This document shows positions 8,555 through 17,341 of a DNA stretch of 64,000 bases, in pieces. The notes under the pieces are model-generated. The model did not search any database. It was not told the origin of the DNA and saw nothing but the letters and a program-made list of their open reading frames with translations. Position 1 is the stretch's first letter. Each line of letters begins with the position of its first letter. Position numbers and translations under genes: made by a program. This stretch comes from Hymenobacter sedentarius. Its GTDB lineage: Bacteria; Bacteroidota; Bacteroidia; Cytophagales; Hymenobacteraceae. The DNA lies in assembly GCF_001507645.1 (NCBI RefSeq), contig NZ_CP013909.1:3224001-3288000 (forward strand), read 5' to 3'.

Positions 8555-9820
8555 CTACTTGCACACAAACTGAAACGTGCTGCGGGTGCGCTGCTCCAGG
8601 AGCAGTCCGCGCCCCTCGGTGAGGCGGGCCACGCTGGCGGCATCGTAGTTTTTAATGGTGAAAAGCGTGAGCCCGGTATTATAGTGCAAGGTGAAATGCT
8701 CGCGCAGCAAATCCAACAGCTGGTGAATGCGGCGCTCCGAATAATCGGTGCACACCGAAAAGCTGATGGCCGAATTCTGCATGACGTTAATTTTTAACTT
8801 GGCCTGGGCCAACGCGCCAAAAATTACTTCCAGGTTTTCTTCCGAGATAAAGGCGAAATCCTTGCTCTCGAAGGACAGCAGGCACTGGTTGGTTTTGCAG
8901 ATAAAAGCCGGTGCCAGCATGGGGTGGTGGCAGTCGTGAATGAGCGTGCCTTCCGCTTCGGGGTCCATAAACGACTTCACGCGCAGCGGAATGCGGCGGT
9001 CGGCCAAGGGCTTCAAGGTTTTGGGGTGAATGACGGAAGCCCCGTAATACGCCATTTCGATGGTTTCGCGGTAGCTTATTTCCGGATAGCGCACCGTGTC
9101 GGGGAATATTTTGGGGTCGGCGTTGAGCAGGCCGGCCACGTCCTTCCAGATGGTGACGCTCGCCGCGCGCAGGCAGTATGCAAAAATGGCCGCCGTATAA
9201 TCAGAGCCCTCCCGGCCCAGCGTGGTGGTGGCCCCGCCCGCCGTACCGCCCAAAAACCCCTGCGTCAGCACCGGGCCTTCGGCCAGCAGCGCCGGCACGG
9301 CCGCCGTAATGTGGCGTTCCGTAGTGGGCCAGTCTACGCGCCCTTCGCGCCAGGTGTGGTCGGTGCGAATCAGCGGGCGGCAGTCGAGCCACTGCAGGCC
9401 CAGCGCCCGGGCCACGATGCACGTTGCCAGCAGCTCGCCGAAGCTCACCATTTGGTCATACTGCCGGTCGTAGTCGCCGGGGCCCACGGTGGCGAGGCGG
9501 TCGGCCAGTTCGGTGAGCAGGTCAGATAGGAGAGGTGCTTCTGCTTTGGCGGCGGCTTGTGTTTCCTGAGCCCGGCCCAGGTCAGCGGCCACGCTTTGGT
9601 GAAAGGCACTGAGCCGAGCAAGTTGGGTTGAATAGTCCTGGCCGTCGTAGGCCAGCTGAAACAGTTCCTCGAGCGCATTGGTGGTTTTGCCCATGGCCGA
9701 CACCACCACCAGCAACGGCTGCTGGCGGCCGTATTGCCGCACGATGCCGGCCAGGTTTCGGATGGCGTCGGCATCGCGCACCGAAGCCCCGCCAAACTTG
9801 TAAACATGCACATTATCCAT
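8555..9820 (-). CDS. aspartate kinase
   Basis: A 421-residue monofunctional aspartokinase that phosphorylates aspartate to open the lysine/threonine/methionine/diaminopimelate pathway. The kinase domain begins VYKFGGASV and contains GREGSDYTA and the WKDVAGLLNADP stretch. The C-terminal third carries ACT-type regulatory sequence (from about residue 300), implying feedback control by an amino acid. I chose ATG at 9818-9820 (MDNVHVYKFGG) rather than the TTG three codons upstream, which is part of the promoter box. That box ends 6 nt before the ATG. Confidence 0.93.
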   Translation of the reverse strand: MDNVHVYKFGGASVRDADAIRNLAGIVRQYGRQQPLLVVVSAMGKTTNALEELFQLAYDGQDYSTQLARLSAFHQSVAADLGRAQETQAAAKAEAPLLSDLLTELADRLATVGPGDYDRQYDQMVSFGELLATCIVARALGLQWLDCRPLIRTDHTWREGRVDWPTTERHITAAVPALLAEGPVLTQGFLGGTAGGATTTLGREGSDYTAAIFAYCLRAASVTIWKDVAGLLNADPKIFPDTVRYPEISYRETIEMAYYGASVIHPKTLKPLADRRIPLRVKSFMDPEAEGTLIHDCHHPMLAPAFICKTNQCLLSFESKDFAFISEENLEVIFGALAQAKLKINVMQNSAISFSVCTDYSERRIHQLLDLLREHFTLHYNTGLTLFTIKNYDAASVARLTEGRGLLLEQRTRSTFQFVCK

Positions 9821-9826
9821 GGCGGG

Positions 9827-9834
9827 CAAAGGTA
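9827..9834 (-). promoter_or_regulatory. -7 box TACCTTTG of the aspartate kinase gene
   Basis: Perfect TAnnTTTG match on the minus strand, 6 nt before the ATG at 9820; predicts a leaderless or nearly leaderless mRNA. Confidence 0.6.
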
Positions 9835-9972
9835 GGAGTGCCGACAGTCTTTGCCCAGCTCAACTCAAAAACAAGCCTTGCGCCCCGCCAGCCCTATTCC
9901 CAGGCATAGCTCAACTGCGATACTGGTCCAGTACCGAACAATTTTAAGGGAGAAATTTCAGCCCCGCCGAAG

Positions 9973-9980
9973 TAGCTTTG
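9973..9980 (+). promoter_or_regulatory. -7 box TAGCTTTG of fbp
   Basis: Perfect TAnnTTTG match, 36 nt before the ATG at 10017. Confidence 0.6.
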
Positions 9981-10016
9981 CCCTGCGTTCCTGCCCTTCA
10001 TTCCGCTCCTCTATAT

Positions 10017-11042
10017 ATGGACCACAATAAACTGGCCCTGCCCGTTGGCACCACCCTCGACCGTTTTATCATGCGCAAGCAGGAGGACTTTCCCTACGCC
10101 ACCGGGGAATTGTCTCAGCTGCTGCGCGATATCGCCCTGGCAGCCAAAATTGTAAACCGCGAAATCAACCGTTCGGGTCTCATCGACATTGCCGGCGCCT
10201 ACGGCAACCGCAACGTGCAGGGCGAGGACCAGCAGAAGCTCGACGTGATTGCCAACATCCGCTTCATCCGGGCCTTGCGCAACGGAGGCGAAGTCTGCAC
10301 CATCATCTCGGAGGAAGACGATGAAATGATTCAGACCGGCAACAACCAAGGCAAGTACGTGGTGGCCATCGACCCGCTCGACGGCTCCTCGAACATCGAC
10401 GTGAACGTGAGCATCGGCACCATTTTCAGCATCTACCGCCGCGTGTCGCCCACCGGCCGCGAAGGCACCGCTGCCGACTGCCTGCAGCCCGGCACGCACC
10501 AGGTTGCCGCCGGCTACGTCATCTACGGCTCCAGCACCATGCTCGTGTACACCACCGGCAACGGCGTGAACGGCTTTACCTACGAGCACTCGCTGGGCGA
10601 ATTCTTCCTCTCGCACCCCGATATTCAGACGCCCAAAACCGGTACCATCTACTCCATCAACGAAGGCAGCTCCGACTCGTTTTCGCCCGGAGTGGCTGCG
10701 TTTGTGCAGCATTGCAAGGAGCGCAGCTTCTCGGCCCGCTACATTGGCTCGCTCGTGGCCGACTTCCACCGCAACCTGCTCAAGGGCGGTATTTACATTT
10801 ACCCTGCCACTTCCAAAGGGCCCCAGGGCAAGCTGCGCCTCATGTACGAGTGCAACCCGCTGGCCTTCATTGTGGAGCAGGCCGGCGGCAAAAGCTCCAA
10901 CGGGTACCAGCGCACCATGGAAATTGAGCCAAAAACGCCGCACGAGCGCTGCCCCGTTTTCATCGGCAGCAAAGAGCTGGTAGAAGAGGCCGAAGCCTTC
11001 CTGGCAAAAGAGAAGCAACTCAAGAGCGTCCCTTCCAAATAG
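10017..11042 (+). CDS. fbp: fructose-1,6-bisphosphatase, class I
   Basis: A 341-residue gluconeogenic enzyme hydrolysing fructose-1,6-bisphosphate to fructose-6-phosphate. Metal and substrate motifs are visible: SEEDDE near residue 100, then [14 protein letters not shown] near 118-131, and GGIYIYPA and [11 protein letters not shown] further on. Length matches class I enzymes. ATG at 10017 begins [17 protein letters not shown]; the longer frame starts at a TTG that is part of the TAGCTTTG promoter box. A strong terminator follows, so it is a single-gene unit. Confidence 0.96.
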   Translation: MDHNKLALPVGTTLDRFIMRKQEDFPYATGELSQLLRDIALAAKIVNREINRSGLIDIAGAYGNRNVQGEDQQKLDVIANIRFIRALRNGGEVCTIISEEDDEMIQTGNNQGKYVVAIDPLDGSSNIDVNVSIGTIFSIYRRVSPTGREGTAADCLQPGTHQVAAGYVIYGSSTMLVYTTGNGVNGFTYEHSLGEFFLSHPDIQTPKTGTIYSINEGSSDSFSPGVAAFVQHCKERSFSARYIGSLVADFHRNLLKGGIYIYPATSKGPQGKLRLMYECNPLAFIVEQAGGKSSNGYQRTMEIEPKTPHERCPVFIGSKELVEEAEAFLAKEKQLKSVPSK

Positions 11043-11056
11043 CTTAAACGAATAAT

Positions 11057-11093
11057 AAAAAAGCCCGCTCCTGATTCAGGAGCGGGCTTTTTT
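11057..11093. terminator. rho-independent terminator between fbp and the DUF5606 gene
   Basis: AAAAAAGCCCGCTCCTG pairs perfectly with CAGGAGCGGGCTTTTTT around a two-base loop. A and T runs flank it on both sides, so it serves the two convergent genes. Confidence 0.92.
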
Positions 11094-11111
11094 ATGGAAA
11101 TTGATTTCTAT

Positions 11112-11708
11112 TTACTCGGCCTTTTTGCGGCTTTTCTTGGCGGGAGCCGCTTCCGGGTTGCCCTCGGCTCTGGCATCCTCGTCGGCCGCGGCAATTACGC
11201 CGCCGGTGCTCAGGGGCTCGTCGGCCGTAGGTTCGTTTTCTGATTTGGTCGCCTTGCCTTTGGTCTCGGGCGCCGCTTCGGCGCTATCGGTCGCTTCGGC
11301 AACGGCCGTGGCTTCCTGGTAGGGGACGTGCTTGCTCACGATGCCAAACCAGCTGGCCAGCTTCTTGATGTCGGACAGGTACACGCGGTCACGGTCGTAG
11401 TCGGGTATGACGCTGGCCATGAAGTCGGTCAGTTCGCTTTCGCTCGACTTGGACGTAACCGGTGCCGTGGTGCCGTGCTTCTGGTAGATGCGGTCAAAGG
11501 CTTCCGTGAGGGGCACGGTCTGGTCGGGGTCCTGGGTGTAAATGGAGATTTCCGACAGCAGCGACACTTTGTTGCGAGCCGGCGCCAGGGTGCGAGTGGC
11601 TTTCTCATCGAGGCTTTCGACCAGTACGCCGTGGCGCGCGGCGCGCACTAAGCGGTACAGGCCGGGCATGCCGCTGATGGCGGCCAACTCTTGCAATTCG
11701 TAAGGCAT
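11112..11708 (-). CDS. DUF5606 domain-containing protein
   Basis: A 198-residue protein; about residues 1-135 (from MPYELQELAAISGMPGLY) form the DUF5606 domain, a Bacteroidota family of unknown function. The remaining third is low-complexity Ala/Glu/Thr ending in a basic KKSRKKAE tail, which suggests a disordered, possibly nucleic-acid-binding C-terminus. The ATG at 11706-11708 starts the family sequence. A 7-bp-word repeat array begins 8 nt upstream of this ATG. Confidence 0.85.
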   Translation of the reverse strand: MPYELQELAAISGMPGLYRLVRAARHGVLVESLDEKATRTLAPARNKVSLLSEISIYTQDPDQTVPLTEAFDRIYQKHGTTAPVTSKSSESELTDFMASVIPDYDRDRVYLSDIKKLASWFGIVSKHVPYQEATAVAEATDSAEAAPETKGKATKSENEPTADEPLSTGGVIAAADEDARAEGNPEAAPAKKSRKKAE

Positions 11709-11716
11709 GGTAACTA

Positions 11717-11803
11717 AATGAAGAATGAGGAATGAAGAATGAGGAACGAAAAACGAATGCAGGCCCCAAAGCGCTGCTTCATTCCTCATTCCTCATTCAA
11801 CAA
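11717..11803. repeat. inverted pair of degenerate heptamer arrays (GAATGAG/GAATGAA)
   Basis: The left arm consists of consecutive 7-bp words such as GAATGAG, GAATGAA and GAACGAA; the right arm reads CTCATTC words in inverse. The loop is about 30 bp. The left arm abuts the start of the DUF5606 gene on the minus strand. The same words recur at 32752-32830. Confidence 0.8.
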
Positions 11804-11817
11804 GGCAAAACTACGGA

Positions 11818-12279
11818 TTATTGTCCGTCCGTCGCGTTCGAGGCCGTCTGCCCGAGCTTGAACACAATGGGGAGGCTGGCCCGAATGGGCAGTTCGGGCT
11901 TCTTGAATTTGAGCAGGCGCACCACGCGCAGCGCTTCCTCGCCGGTGCCGCCGCCCAGCTGTTTCACGATGCGCATGTCTTGCATGGTACCATCGGCGTT
12001 GAGCTGGAAGCTGATGATGCACTGGCCCTGAATGCGGTTACGCTTGGCGATGGCCGGGTATTTCAGCTCCTTGGCAATGAAGGCATACATGGCCTCCTGG
12101 CCGCCTTCGTAGTACTCCGCCACCGGAATGACCTTGCCCACCGAGCCAATGCCGGTGCCTTGTTCGGCGTGGACCTTAGCCCCGGGCTGGGTGTTGGGAG
12201 CGGTTTGGGCCATGGCCGGTGCGGCAGCGGCCAGCAGCAGGCCCATGGCCAGCTGCGAAAGGGAGGTTTTTCTAATCAT
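11818..12279 (-). CDS. TonB C-terminal domain periplasmic protein
   Basis: A 153-residue exported protein. A Sec signal peptide (MIRKTSLSQLAMGLLLAAAAPAMAQ, cleavage near residue 25) is followed by a short linker and a TonB_C-like domain (about 65-145) with KYPAIAKRNRIQGQ and FQLNADGTM, as in energy transducers. It lacks the N-terminal membrane anchor of true TonB, so it cannot by itself couple to ExbBD. Such small secreted TonB_C proteins are common in Bacteroidota; their role is unclear. Confidence 0.85.
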   Translation of the reverse strand: MIRKTSLSQLAMGLLLAAAAPAMAQTAPNTQPGAKVHAEQGTGIGSVGKVIPVAEYYEGGQEAMYAFIAKELKYPAIAKRNRIQGQCIISFQLNADGTMQDMRIVKQLGGGTGEEALRVVRLLKFKKPELPIRASLPIVFKLGQTASNATDGQ

Positions 12280-12359
12280 GATATATAAAAGCGGAGAGAA
12301 GACAGGTGAATCAGCAGCCCAATGCAGGCCGGGCCGCTATTGGCAATTTAGGGGCCAAT

Positions 12360-12980
12360 TTACTCTTGGGCAGCTGCATTGGCGTCCCACTGCTGGTTCA
12401 CTTCTGCAATGAAGTCCAGCACTTCGTCGCGCCCCAGCCCGGTTTCGGCCGAAGTCTGGAAGTAGCGCGGCAGCTCGTCCCAGATTTCGCTCATCTTTTG
12501 CAGGTAGGACGTAACCAAGGCCTTGGTTTGGGCAGTGGACTGCTTATCCGTCTTGGTAAATATCATTACGAACGGAATGCCTTCTTCGCCGAGCTTTTCC
12601 ATGAATTCCAGGTCGGCGGCCTGCGGCGGGTGGCGCGAATCGATGAGCACGCACACGCACATCAGATTGGCCCGGTTGCGCAAATAGAAATTAATCATGC
12701 GGGCCCACTCGGCGCGCGAGGTTTTGCTCACTTTAGCATAACCGTAGCCCGGCAAATCGACCAGGAACCATTCATCATTAATTACAAAATGGTTTATCAA
12801 TTGCGTCTTGCCCGGCGAGGCCGAGGTTTTGGCCAGGCCGTTGCGGCCCGTGAGCATATTAATCAGGGAGGACTTGCCAACGTTGGAACGGCCAATAAAG
12901 GCGTATTCGGGCATGGTAGGCTCCGGGCAGAGGTCGGCCCGGGAGTTGCTGGTTAAAAAACGAGCATCGCGAATAATCAT
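12360..12980 (-). CDS. engB: ribosome biogenesis GTP-binding protein YihA/YsxC
   Basis: A 206-residue GTPase needed for 50S ribosomal subunit assembly. G motifs: GRSNVGKSSLIN (G1) near residue 33, DLPGYG (G3), TKTD (G4) and TSAETG (G5). The N-terminus MIIRDARFLTS and the ATG at 12978-12980 fit the family. A TAATTTTG box lies 35 nt upstream on the minus strand. Confidence 0.95.
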   Translation of the reverse strand: MIIRDARFLTSNSRADLCPEPTMPEYAFIGRSNVGKSSLINMLTGRNGLAKTSASPGKTQLINHFVINDEWFLVDLPGYGYAKVSKTSRAEWARMINFYLRNRANLMCVCVLIDSRHPPQAADLEFMEKLGEEGIPFVMIFTKTDKQSTAQTKALVTSYLQKMSEIWDELPRYFQTSAETGLGRDEVLDFIAEVNQQWDANAAAQE

Positions 12981-13015
12981 CGAAGGGCGGGTAATAGCGA
13001 AAATGTAAGGAGTTG

Positions 13016-13023
13016 CAAAATTA
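13016..13023 (-). promoter_or_regulatory. -7 box TAATTTTG of engB
   Basis: Perfect TAnnTTTG match on the minus strand, 35 nt before the engB ATG. Confidence 0.55.
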
Positions 13024-13091
13024 CATCCGAAACCCAGCGGCGGTCGGAGAAATAAAAATGTGCAAATCAATGGCTATTTCATTGGTGCTTC

Positions 13092-13099
13092 TATATTTG
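13092..13099 (+). promoter_or_regulatory. -7 box TATATTTG upstream of the OmpA-family gene
   Basis: Perfect TAnnTTTG match, far (310 nt) from the OmpA-family ATG but 6 nt before the ATG of a 15-codon frame at 13106. Confidence 0.45.
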
Positions 13100-13199
13100 C
13101 GCGTCATGCCTGCCAATCCAGTGGGCCGCTGCCGCCGCACTCGCCCGTCGTAGAATGGCCTTAATGCCGCCAAAAACCGCTTTTTGTAAGCAAAAAACC

Positions 13200-13207
13200 T
13201 ATCTTTG
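13200..13207 (+). promoter_or_regulatory. -7 box TATCTTTG upstream of the OmpA-family gene
   Basis: Perfect TAnnTTTG match about 200 nt before the ATG at 13410; if used it gives an unusually long leader for this genome. Confidence 0.5.
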
Positions 13208-13409
13208 CTCGTCACTGGCCTGCCCTTGACTATATAAATAGGCACGAGGTTGGCGCTACTGTACGGTTACCTTAGCCGTAAACGGGTATTAAAGCCTAAC
13301 CCTGCTGCCTTTTTTGAGTATAAGGCCCAAAAACACTACGCGGCCCCAACGCTACGCGTTTCTACTTACCAACCCTTCAGAAATTTCTTTTTTTCAAACC
13401 TCTCCTCCA

Positions 13410-15671
13410 ATGGACAACTTATCCAGAAGGTTACTGCAAGCGTCGTGCGCCGTTGCCCTCACCGCCACCATCGCCTCACCGGCCCAGGCGCAAAGCACAC
13501 GGAAGGACCTCAAGACCGGCAACAAGTTCTTCGAGCAGGAAAACTACCGCGCTGCCCTCCCTTATTACGAAAAGGTACTCGCCAAAGACCCCAACAATGC
13601 CAAGGCGTTGTTCAACGCGGGTATTTCCTATATGTCGTTCGACAAGGAAAAGGCCAGCGACTACATCTACAAGGCGCAGAAAATTAAGCCGAAGGTTTCG
13701 AAGGACGTGGAGTACTGGCTTGGCCGGGTAGACCACCTCAACTACAACTTTGATGAGGCGGTAGCTCACTTTCAGGCGTACAATGCTACCCTGAAAAAGA
13801 ACGACCAGCGCAAAGAAGAGCTGGCGCAGCTTATTCAGCACAGCAAGAATGCCAAGGTGCAGTTCAATTCGCCCAAGGACATCTTCGTGAAGAACCTGGG
13901 CCCGACCATCAACACGCAATTCTCGGAGCACAGCCCGGTTATTTCGTCTGATGACAAGCTGCTCATCTACACCTCGCGTGGTGAGAACGTAACCGGTGCT
14001 ACCGGCAAGCCCAGCGACAAGAAAAACAAGAGCATTGCCGCCGACGGCGAGTACTACGAAGACATCTTCGAAGCCACCCGCCTCGACGACGAGAACTGGA
14101 ACAAGCCCCGCTCGCTGAGCGGCGTGCTCAACGGCAAAGGCCATGATGCTTCGACGCAGCTGTTCGACAACGACACCAAGCTGCTGATGTACCGTAACGA
14201 TAACAACGGCGACATCTTCATCTCGGAGAAAAGCGGTGGCGACTGGACGGCTCCCAAGCCCCTGGGCAGCAACATCAACTCGAAGTCGTACGAAGGGGAT
14301 GCTTACATTACTCCGGACGGACTGACGCTGTACTTCTCGACGGGCCGCTATTCAGAAGATGGCACCCTCGACCTGTACGTGTCGACCCGTGCTTCGATGA
14401 CCGACGAGTTTGGCCCGGCCAAATCGCTCGGCAGCGCCATCAACACCAAGTATGATGACGACAGCCCGTACCTGAGCAAAGACGGCAAAACGCTGTATTT
14501 CTCGTCGCGTGGCCATAACACCATGGGCGGCTACGACATCTTCAAGTCGGAGTACAACGCCGAAACGCGCCGCTGGGGCGAAGCTCAGAACCTGGGCTAC
14601 CCCATCAACACGCCGGACGATGACTCGTACTACCGTTTGAGCCCCGACGGTTCGTATGCTTACCTGAGCTCCTACCGCATCGGTGGCTACGGTGAAAAAG
14701 ACATCTACACCATCAACTACATCAAGAACGCCATCATCAAAGGCAAGGTGTTCTCGGCAAAAGACAGCACGTCGGTGATTCCGGGTGTTGAGCTGGTGTT
14801 CACCGGTGCGCAGGCCGACAAAACGGCGCTGAGCTTCCGCGACGTAACCAAGCCCGATGGCGCTTACCAGGTAGCCGTGCTTTCGGGCCGTACCTACCAG
14901 GTAGCCGTGAGCAAGGACGGCAAGAACATCGAAACGCAGGAATTTGCCGTGCCGGTGTCGACGAATGACTCGACGACCATCACGAAGAACTTCTACGTGA
15001 ACTACATCGACACCACCAGCCTGGCGAACGGGATGTTCAAGAACATCTACTTCGATACCGACAAGTACAAGCTGCGTCCGGAGTCGATTACGGAGCTGAA
15101 CAACACCGCCCAGAAGCTGATGGCTAATACGGGCATCAACATCTCGATTGAAGGCCACTGCGACTCGCGCAACACCGACGAGTACAACATGGTACTGGGC
15201 CAGAACCGCGCCGATGCAGCTAAGAACTACTTGAAAAAGAAGGGCATTGCTGAAAGCCGCATGACCACGGTAAGCTACGGCGAGCGTCGTCCGGCCGCGC
15301 CGAACGATTCGCCCGAGAACATGCAGCTCAACCGTCGTGACGAGTTCCGTCCGGTGATGCAGGAAGGCGCTACCATGCCGACCACTGCTGCCCCGGCTGC
15401 TCCCGCCGCCACCGACACCACCGGTACTTCCGGCGCCAGCACTACCGGCACCACCGGCACCGCTGTGCCGCTGGCTCCCGGCAAAAGCAAGGTGAAGATG
15501 GCCGACGGCACCAAGGTGAAAACCAAAGTGGACGAGGACTCGGACAAAGTGAAAGTGAAAACCAAAAGCGACGCTGGCGACACCAAAACCAAAACCAAAA
15601 ACGGTGAGTTGGATGGCAAAGCCAAAGACGCCAATGGCGAAAAAACCAAGATTAAGACCAAAAACGAGTAG
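13410..15671 (+). CDS. OmpA-family protein with TPR, PD40 propeller and regulatory-like domain (PorE-like)
   Basis: A 753-residue envelope protein. Order: signal peptide ending PAQAQ (about 1-28); TPR-like repeats (about 30-145); a beta-propeller of PD40/WD40 units (about 155-435, repeated SxDGKTLYFSS-like strands); a carboxypeptidase-regulatory-like domain (about 439-530, IKGKVFSAKDS); an OmpA peptidoglycan-binding domain (about 540-650, IYFDTDKYKLRPES and GHCDSRNTDEYN). This order matches PorE of the type IX secretion system, although many paralogues exist. Unusually, a Thr/Ala/Gly linker and a roughly 60-residue tail of KVKTK repeats follow. Strong terminator downstream. Confidence 0.88.
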   Translation: MDNLSRRLLQASCAVALTATIASPAQAQSTRKDLKTGNKFFEQENYRAALPYYEKVLAKDPNNAKALFNAGISYMSFDKEKASDYIYKAQKIKPKVSKDVEYWLGRVDHLNYNFDEAVAHFQAYNATLKKNDQRKEELAQLIQHSKNAKVQFNSPKDIFVKNLGPTINTQFSEHSPVISSDDKLLIYTSRGENVTGATGKPSDKKNKSIAADGEYYEDIFEATRLDDENWNKPRSLSGVLNGKGHDASTQLFDNDTKLLMYRNDNNGDIFISEKSGGDWTAPKPLGSNINSKSYEGDAYITPDGLTLYFSTGRYSEDGTLDLYVSTRASMTDEFGPAKSLGSAINTKYDDDSPYLSKDGKTLYFSSRGHNTMGGYDIFKSEYNAETRRWGEAQNLGYPINTPDDDSYYRLSPDGSYAYLSSYRIGGYGEKDIYTINYIKNAIIKGKVFSAKDSTSVIPGVELVFTGAQADKTALSFRDVTKPDGAYQVAVLSGRTYQVAVSKDGKNIETQEFAVPVSTNDSTTITKNFYVNYIDTTSLANGMFKNIYFDTDKYKLRPESITELNNTAQKLMANTGINISIEGHCDSRNTDEYNMVLGQNRADAAKNYLKKKGIAESRMTTVSYGERRPAAPNDSPENMQLNRRDEFRPVMQEGATMPTTAAPAAPAATDTTGTSGASTTGTTGTAVPLAPGKSKVKMADGTKVKTKVDEDSDKVKVKTKSDAGDTKTKTKNGELDGKAKDANGEKTKIKTKNE

Positions 15672-15693
15672 TCGTTCAGGCCTTTAACTAGGG

Positions 15694-15729
15694 GAGCGGG
15701 CCGGGCACATTGTCCGGCCCGCTTTTTTA
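15694..15729 (+). terminator. rho-independent terminator after the OmpA-family gene
   Basis: AGCGGGCCGG pairs with CCGGCCCGCT around a nine-base loop, followed by TTTTTT. Confidence 0.9.
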
Positions 15730-15847
15730 TGTGCTTACTCGCGGTGGCCCGTCGCGCTTTTCTAACGGGGCGGCCCAACAAACCTGACCCGTTGGGCGTT
15801 GGGGAAGGACAATTTTCTCGCTTCCATACCGTTCTTTGCGCCCGCTC

Positions 15848-16576
15848 ATGGCCGTAGTACCCTACAAAGACAATTCCGCCGATAAGAAATCGCAGGTTGC
15901 CCAGATGTTTAACTCCATCGCGGGCAAGTACGATTTCCTCAACCATTTCCTCAGTGCTGGCACCGACATTTATTGGCGGCGCAAAGCGGTGGACGAGTTG
16001 AAAGAACTGCGCCCGGCCCGCATTCTGGACATTGCCACCGGCACCGCCGACTTTGCCATTGAAACCCTGCGCACCGCTGCTACCAATGCGCACGTGACCG
16101 GCGTGGACATTTCGGAAGGCATGCTGGAAGTGGGCCGGCGCAAGCTCGCCGCCAAAGGCCTGGGCCACCGCATTCAGCTGGAGTTGGGCGACTCGGAGAA
16201 CCTGCCCTTCCAGGATGGGGAATTCGACGCCGTGACCGCCTCCTTTGGTGTGCGCAACTTTGCGCACCTCGAGGCCGGGCTGGCCGAAATGCTGCGCGTG
16301 CTGCGCCCGGGCGGCAAGCTCGTGATTTTAGAATTCAGCAAGCCCACGGCGTTTCCACTTAAGCAAGCGTATAATTTTTACTTCCGTCGGGTGCTGCCGG
16401 TTTTTGGCAAATTGATTTCCAAAGACCAGTCGGCTTACACTTACTTGCCTGCTTCGGTACAGGCATTTCCCGATGGCCCCGACTTTTTGGCTATTCTCGC
16501 CAAAGTCGGTTTTAAAGAACCTGCATGGCAACCACTCACCTTCGGCATCAGCTCCATTTACACGGCGCACAAGTAA
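15848..16576 (+). CDS. ubiE: demethylmenaquinone methyltransferase
   Basis: A 242-residue class I SAM methyltransferase (UbiE/MenG) performing the last step of menaquinone synthesis, the main quinone in this phylum. Visible: FNSIAGKYDFLNHFLS, the SAM site LDIATGTADFAIE, DISEGML, and the signature SFGVRNFAHLEAGL. The ATG at 15848 is preferred to an in-frame TTG four codons upstream. The last 52 bp overlap the start of porT, so the two are co-transcribed; ubiE-porT is a conserved pair in Bacteroidota. Confidence 0.95.
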   Translation: MAVVPYKDNSADKKSQVAQMFNSIAGKYDFLNHFLSAGTDIYWRRKAVDELKELRPARILDIATGTADFAIETLRTAATNAHVTGVDISEGMLEVGRRKLAAKGLGHRIQLELGDSENLPFQDGEFDAVTASFGVRNFAHLEAGLAEMLRVLRPGGKLVILEFSKPTAFPLKQAYNFYFRRVLPVFGKLISKDQSAYTYLPASVQAFPDGPDFLAILAKVGFKEPAWQPLTFGISSIYTAHK

Positions 16577-17328
16577 AGCGCCTCGCCCTGCTGGGCCTTT
16601 TGGGCCTGCTGCTGCCCACCGCAGCGATGGCGCAGCGCAAGTCCAGTAACAAAGCCACCCGCGGCAAGGGCGGCACCGTGAAGTCCGTAACCGTGAAAAA
16701 CCTGCCGGCTTACGACGACCGGTGGTTTCACCCGGGCATGTACATTGCCTTCACCGCTTCCCGGTTCGACATCGAGCATTCGGAGCGGTACATCAACCGG
16801 CAGGACATTACGGCCAACGCCATTATCAGCCCCAGTTTTGGCGTCGGCTTCATTGGCGATGCCCGCTTGGGCAATGCAGGGTCGCCATTTATTCTGCGGT
16901 TTGCGCCGGGCGTTAGCTTCCTGACGCGCAAAGTGGAATTTCGGCCGCGGGGCTATCCCAGCCCGGACTCTATTGTGACCCAGCAGGTCACCACTACCGT
17001 TATCCAATTCCCAGTGCTCTTGAAGTACCAGTCGGAGCGGCGCCGCAACACCCGCGTGTATATGATAGCCGGCCTGAGCCCCAGTCTGACGGCCAGCAAT
17101 CGCCGCAGCGACCTGTTGCGCAACCAGCTCCAGATAGTAAAAAGCGACCTAACCCTGGAATATGGGTTTGGGCTGGACTTGTTTTATCCGCTGTTTAAGC
17201 TGGCGCCGGAGGTTCGCTTTTCGCATGGTCTGCGCAATTTGCTGGTGCCGCACAATGACACGTTTACCCGCAGCTTGCAGAGCTTGAGCACCAATTCGGT
17301 GACTCTTTACCTTAACATTCAAAACTAA
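16525..17328 (+). CDS. porT: PorT-family outer-membrane beta-barrel protein (type IX secretion)
   Basis: A 267-residue protein with a signal peptide (hydrophobic LALLGLLGLLLPTAAMAQ, cleavage near residue 37) followed by a barrel rich in alternating beta strands and ending in NSVTLYLNIQN. PorT is a core accessory of the type IX secretion system that exports adhesins and gliding proteins. The only plausible start is ATG 16525, so the signal peptide's n-region is encoded inside the 3' end of ubiE in another frame; no later ATG precedes the hydrophobic core. The family call rests on architecture and the ubiE context. Confidence 0.82.
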   Translation: MATTHLRHQLHLHGAQVKRLALLGLLGLLLPTAAMAQRKSSNKATRGKGGTVKSVTVKNLPAYDDRWFHPGMYIAFTASRFDIEHSERYINRQDITANAIISPSFGVGFIGDARLGNAGSPFILRFAPGVSFLTRKVEFRPRGYPSPDSIVTQQVTTTVIQFPVLLKYQSERRRNTRVYMIAGLSPSLTASNRRSDLLRNQLQIVKSDLTLEYGFGLDLFYPLFKLAPEVRFSHGLRNLLVPHNDTFTRSLQSLSTNSVTLYLNIQN

Positions 17329-17341
17329 TTGGGCTGTAATT

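Larger units (their letters stand above)
12981..13409. other. 430-bp intergenic region with three promoter boxes
   Basis: Divergent region between engB and the OmpA-family gene. It holds a minus-strand box for engB (13016) and two perfect plus-strand boxes (13092 and 13200). The first plus-strand box is followed after 6 nt by a 15-codon reading frame (13106-13153, MPANPVGRCRRTRPS). A minus-strand frame across 13021-13245 has no recognisable sequence and overlaps these boxes, so I do not call it. The region may hold a small RNA or leader, but I see no conserved structure. Confidence 0.5.

Noticed and set aside
8461..8643. 60-residue minus-strand frame overlapping the aspartate kinase end
   Set aside because: Mostly overlaps the real gene and has no recognisable sequence.
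13021..13245. 74-residue minus-strand frame upstream of the OmpA-family gene
   Set aside because: Its frame crosses two promoter boxes and its sequence matches no family I know; too weak to call.
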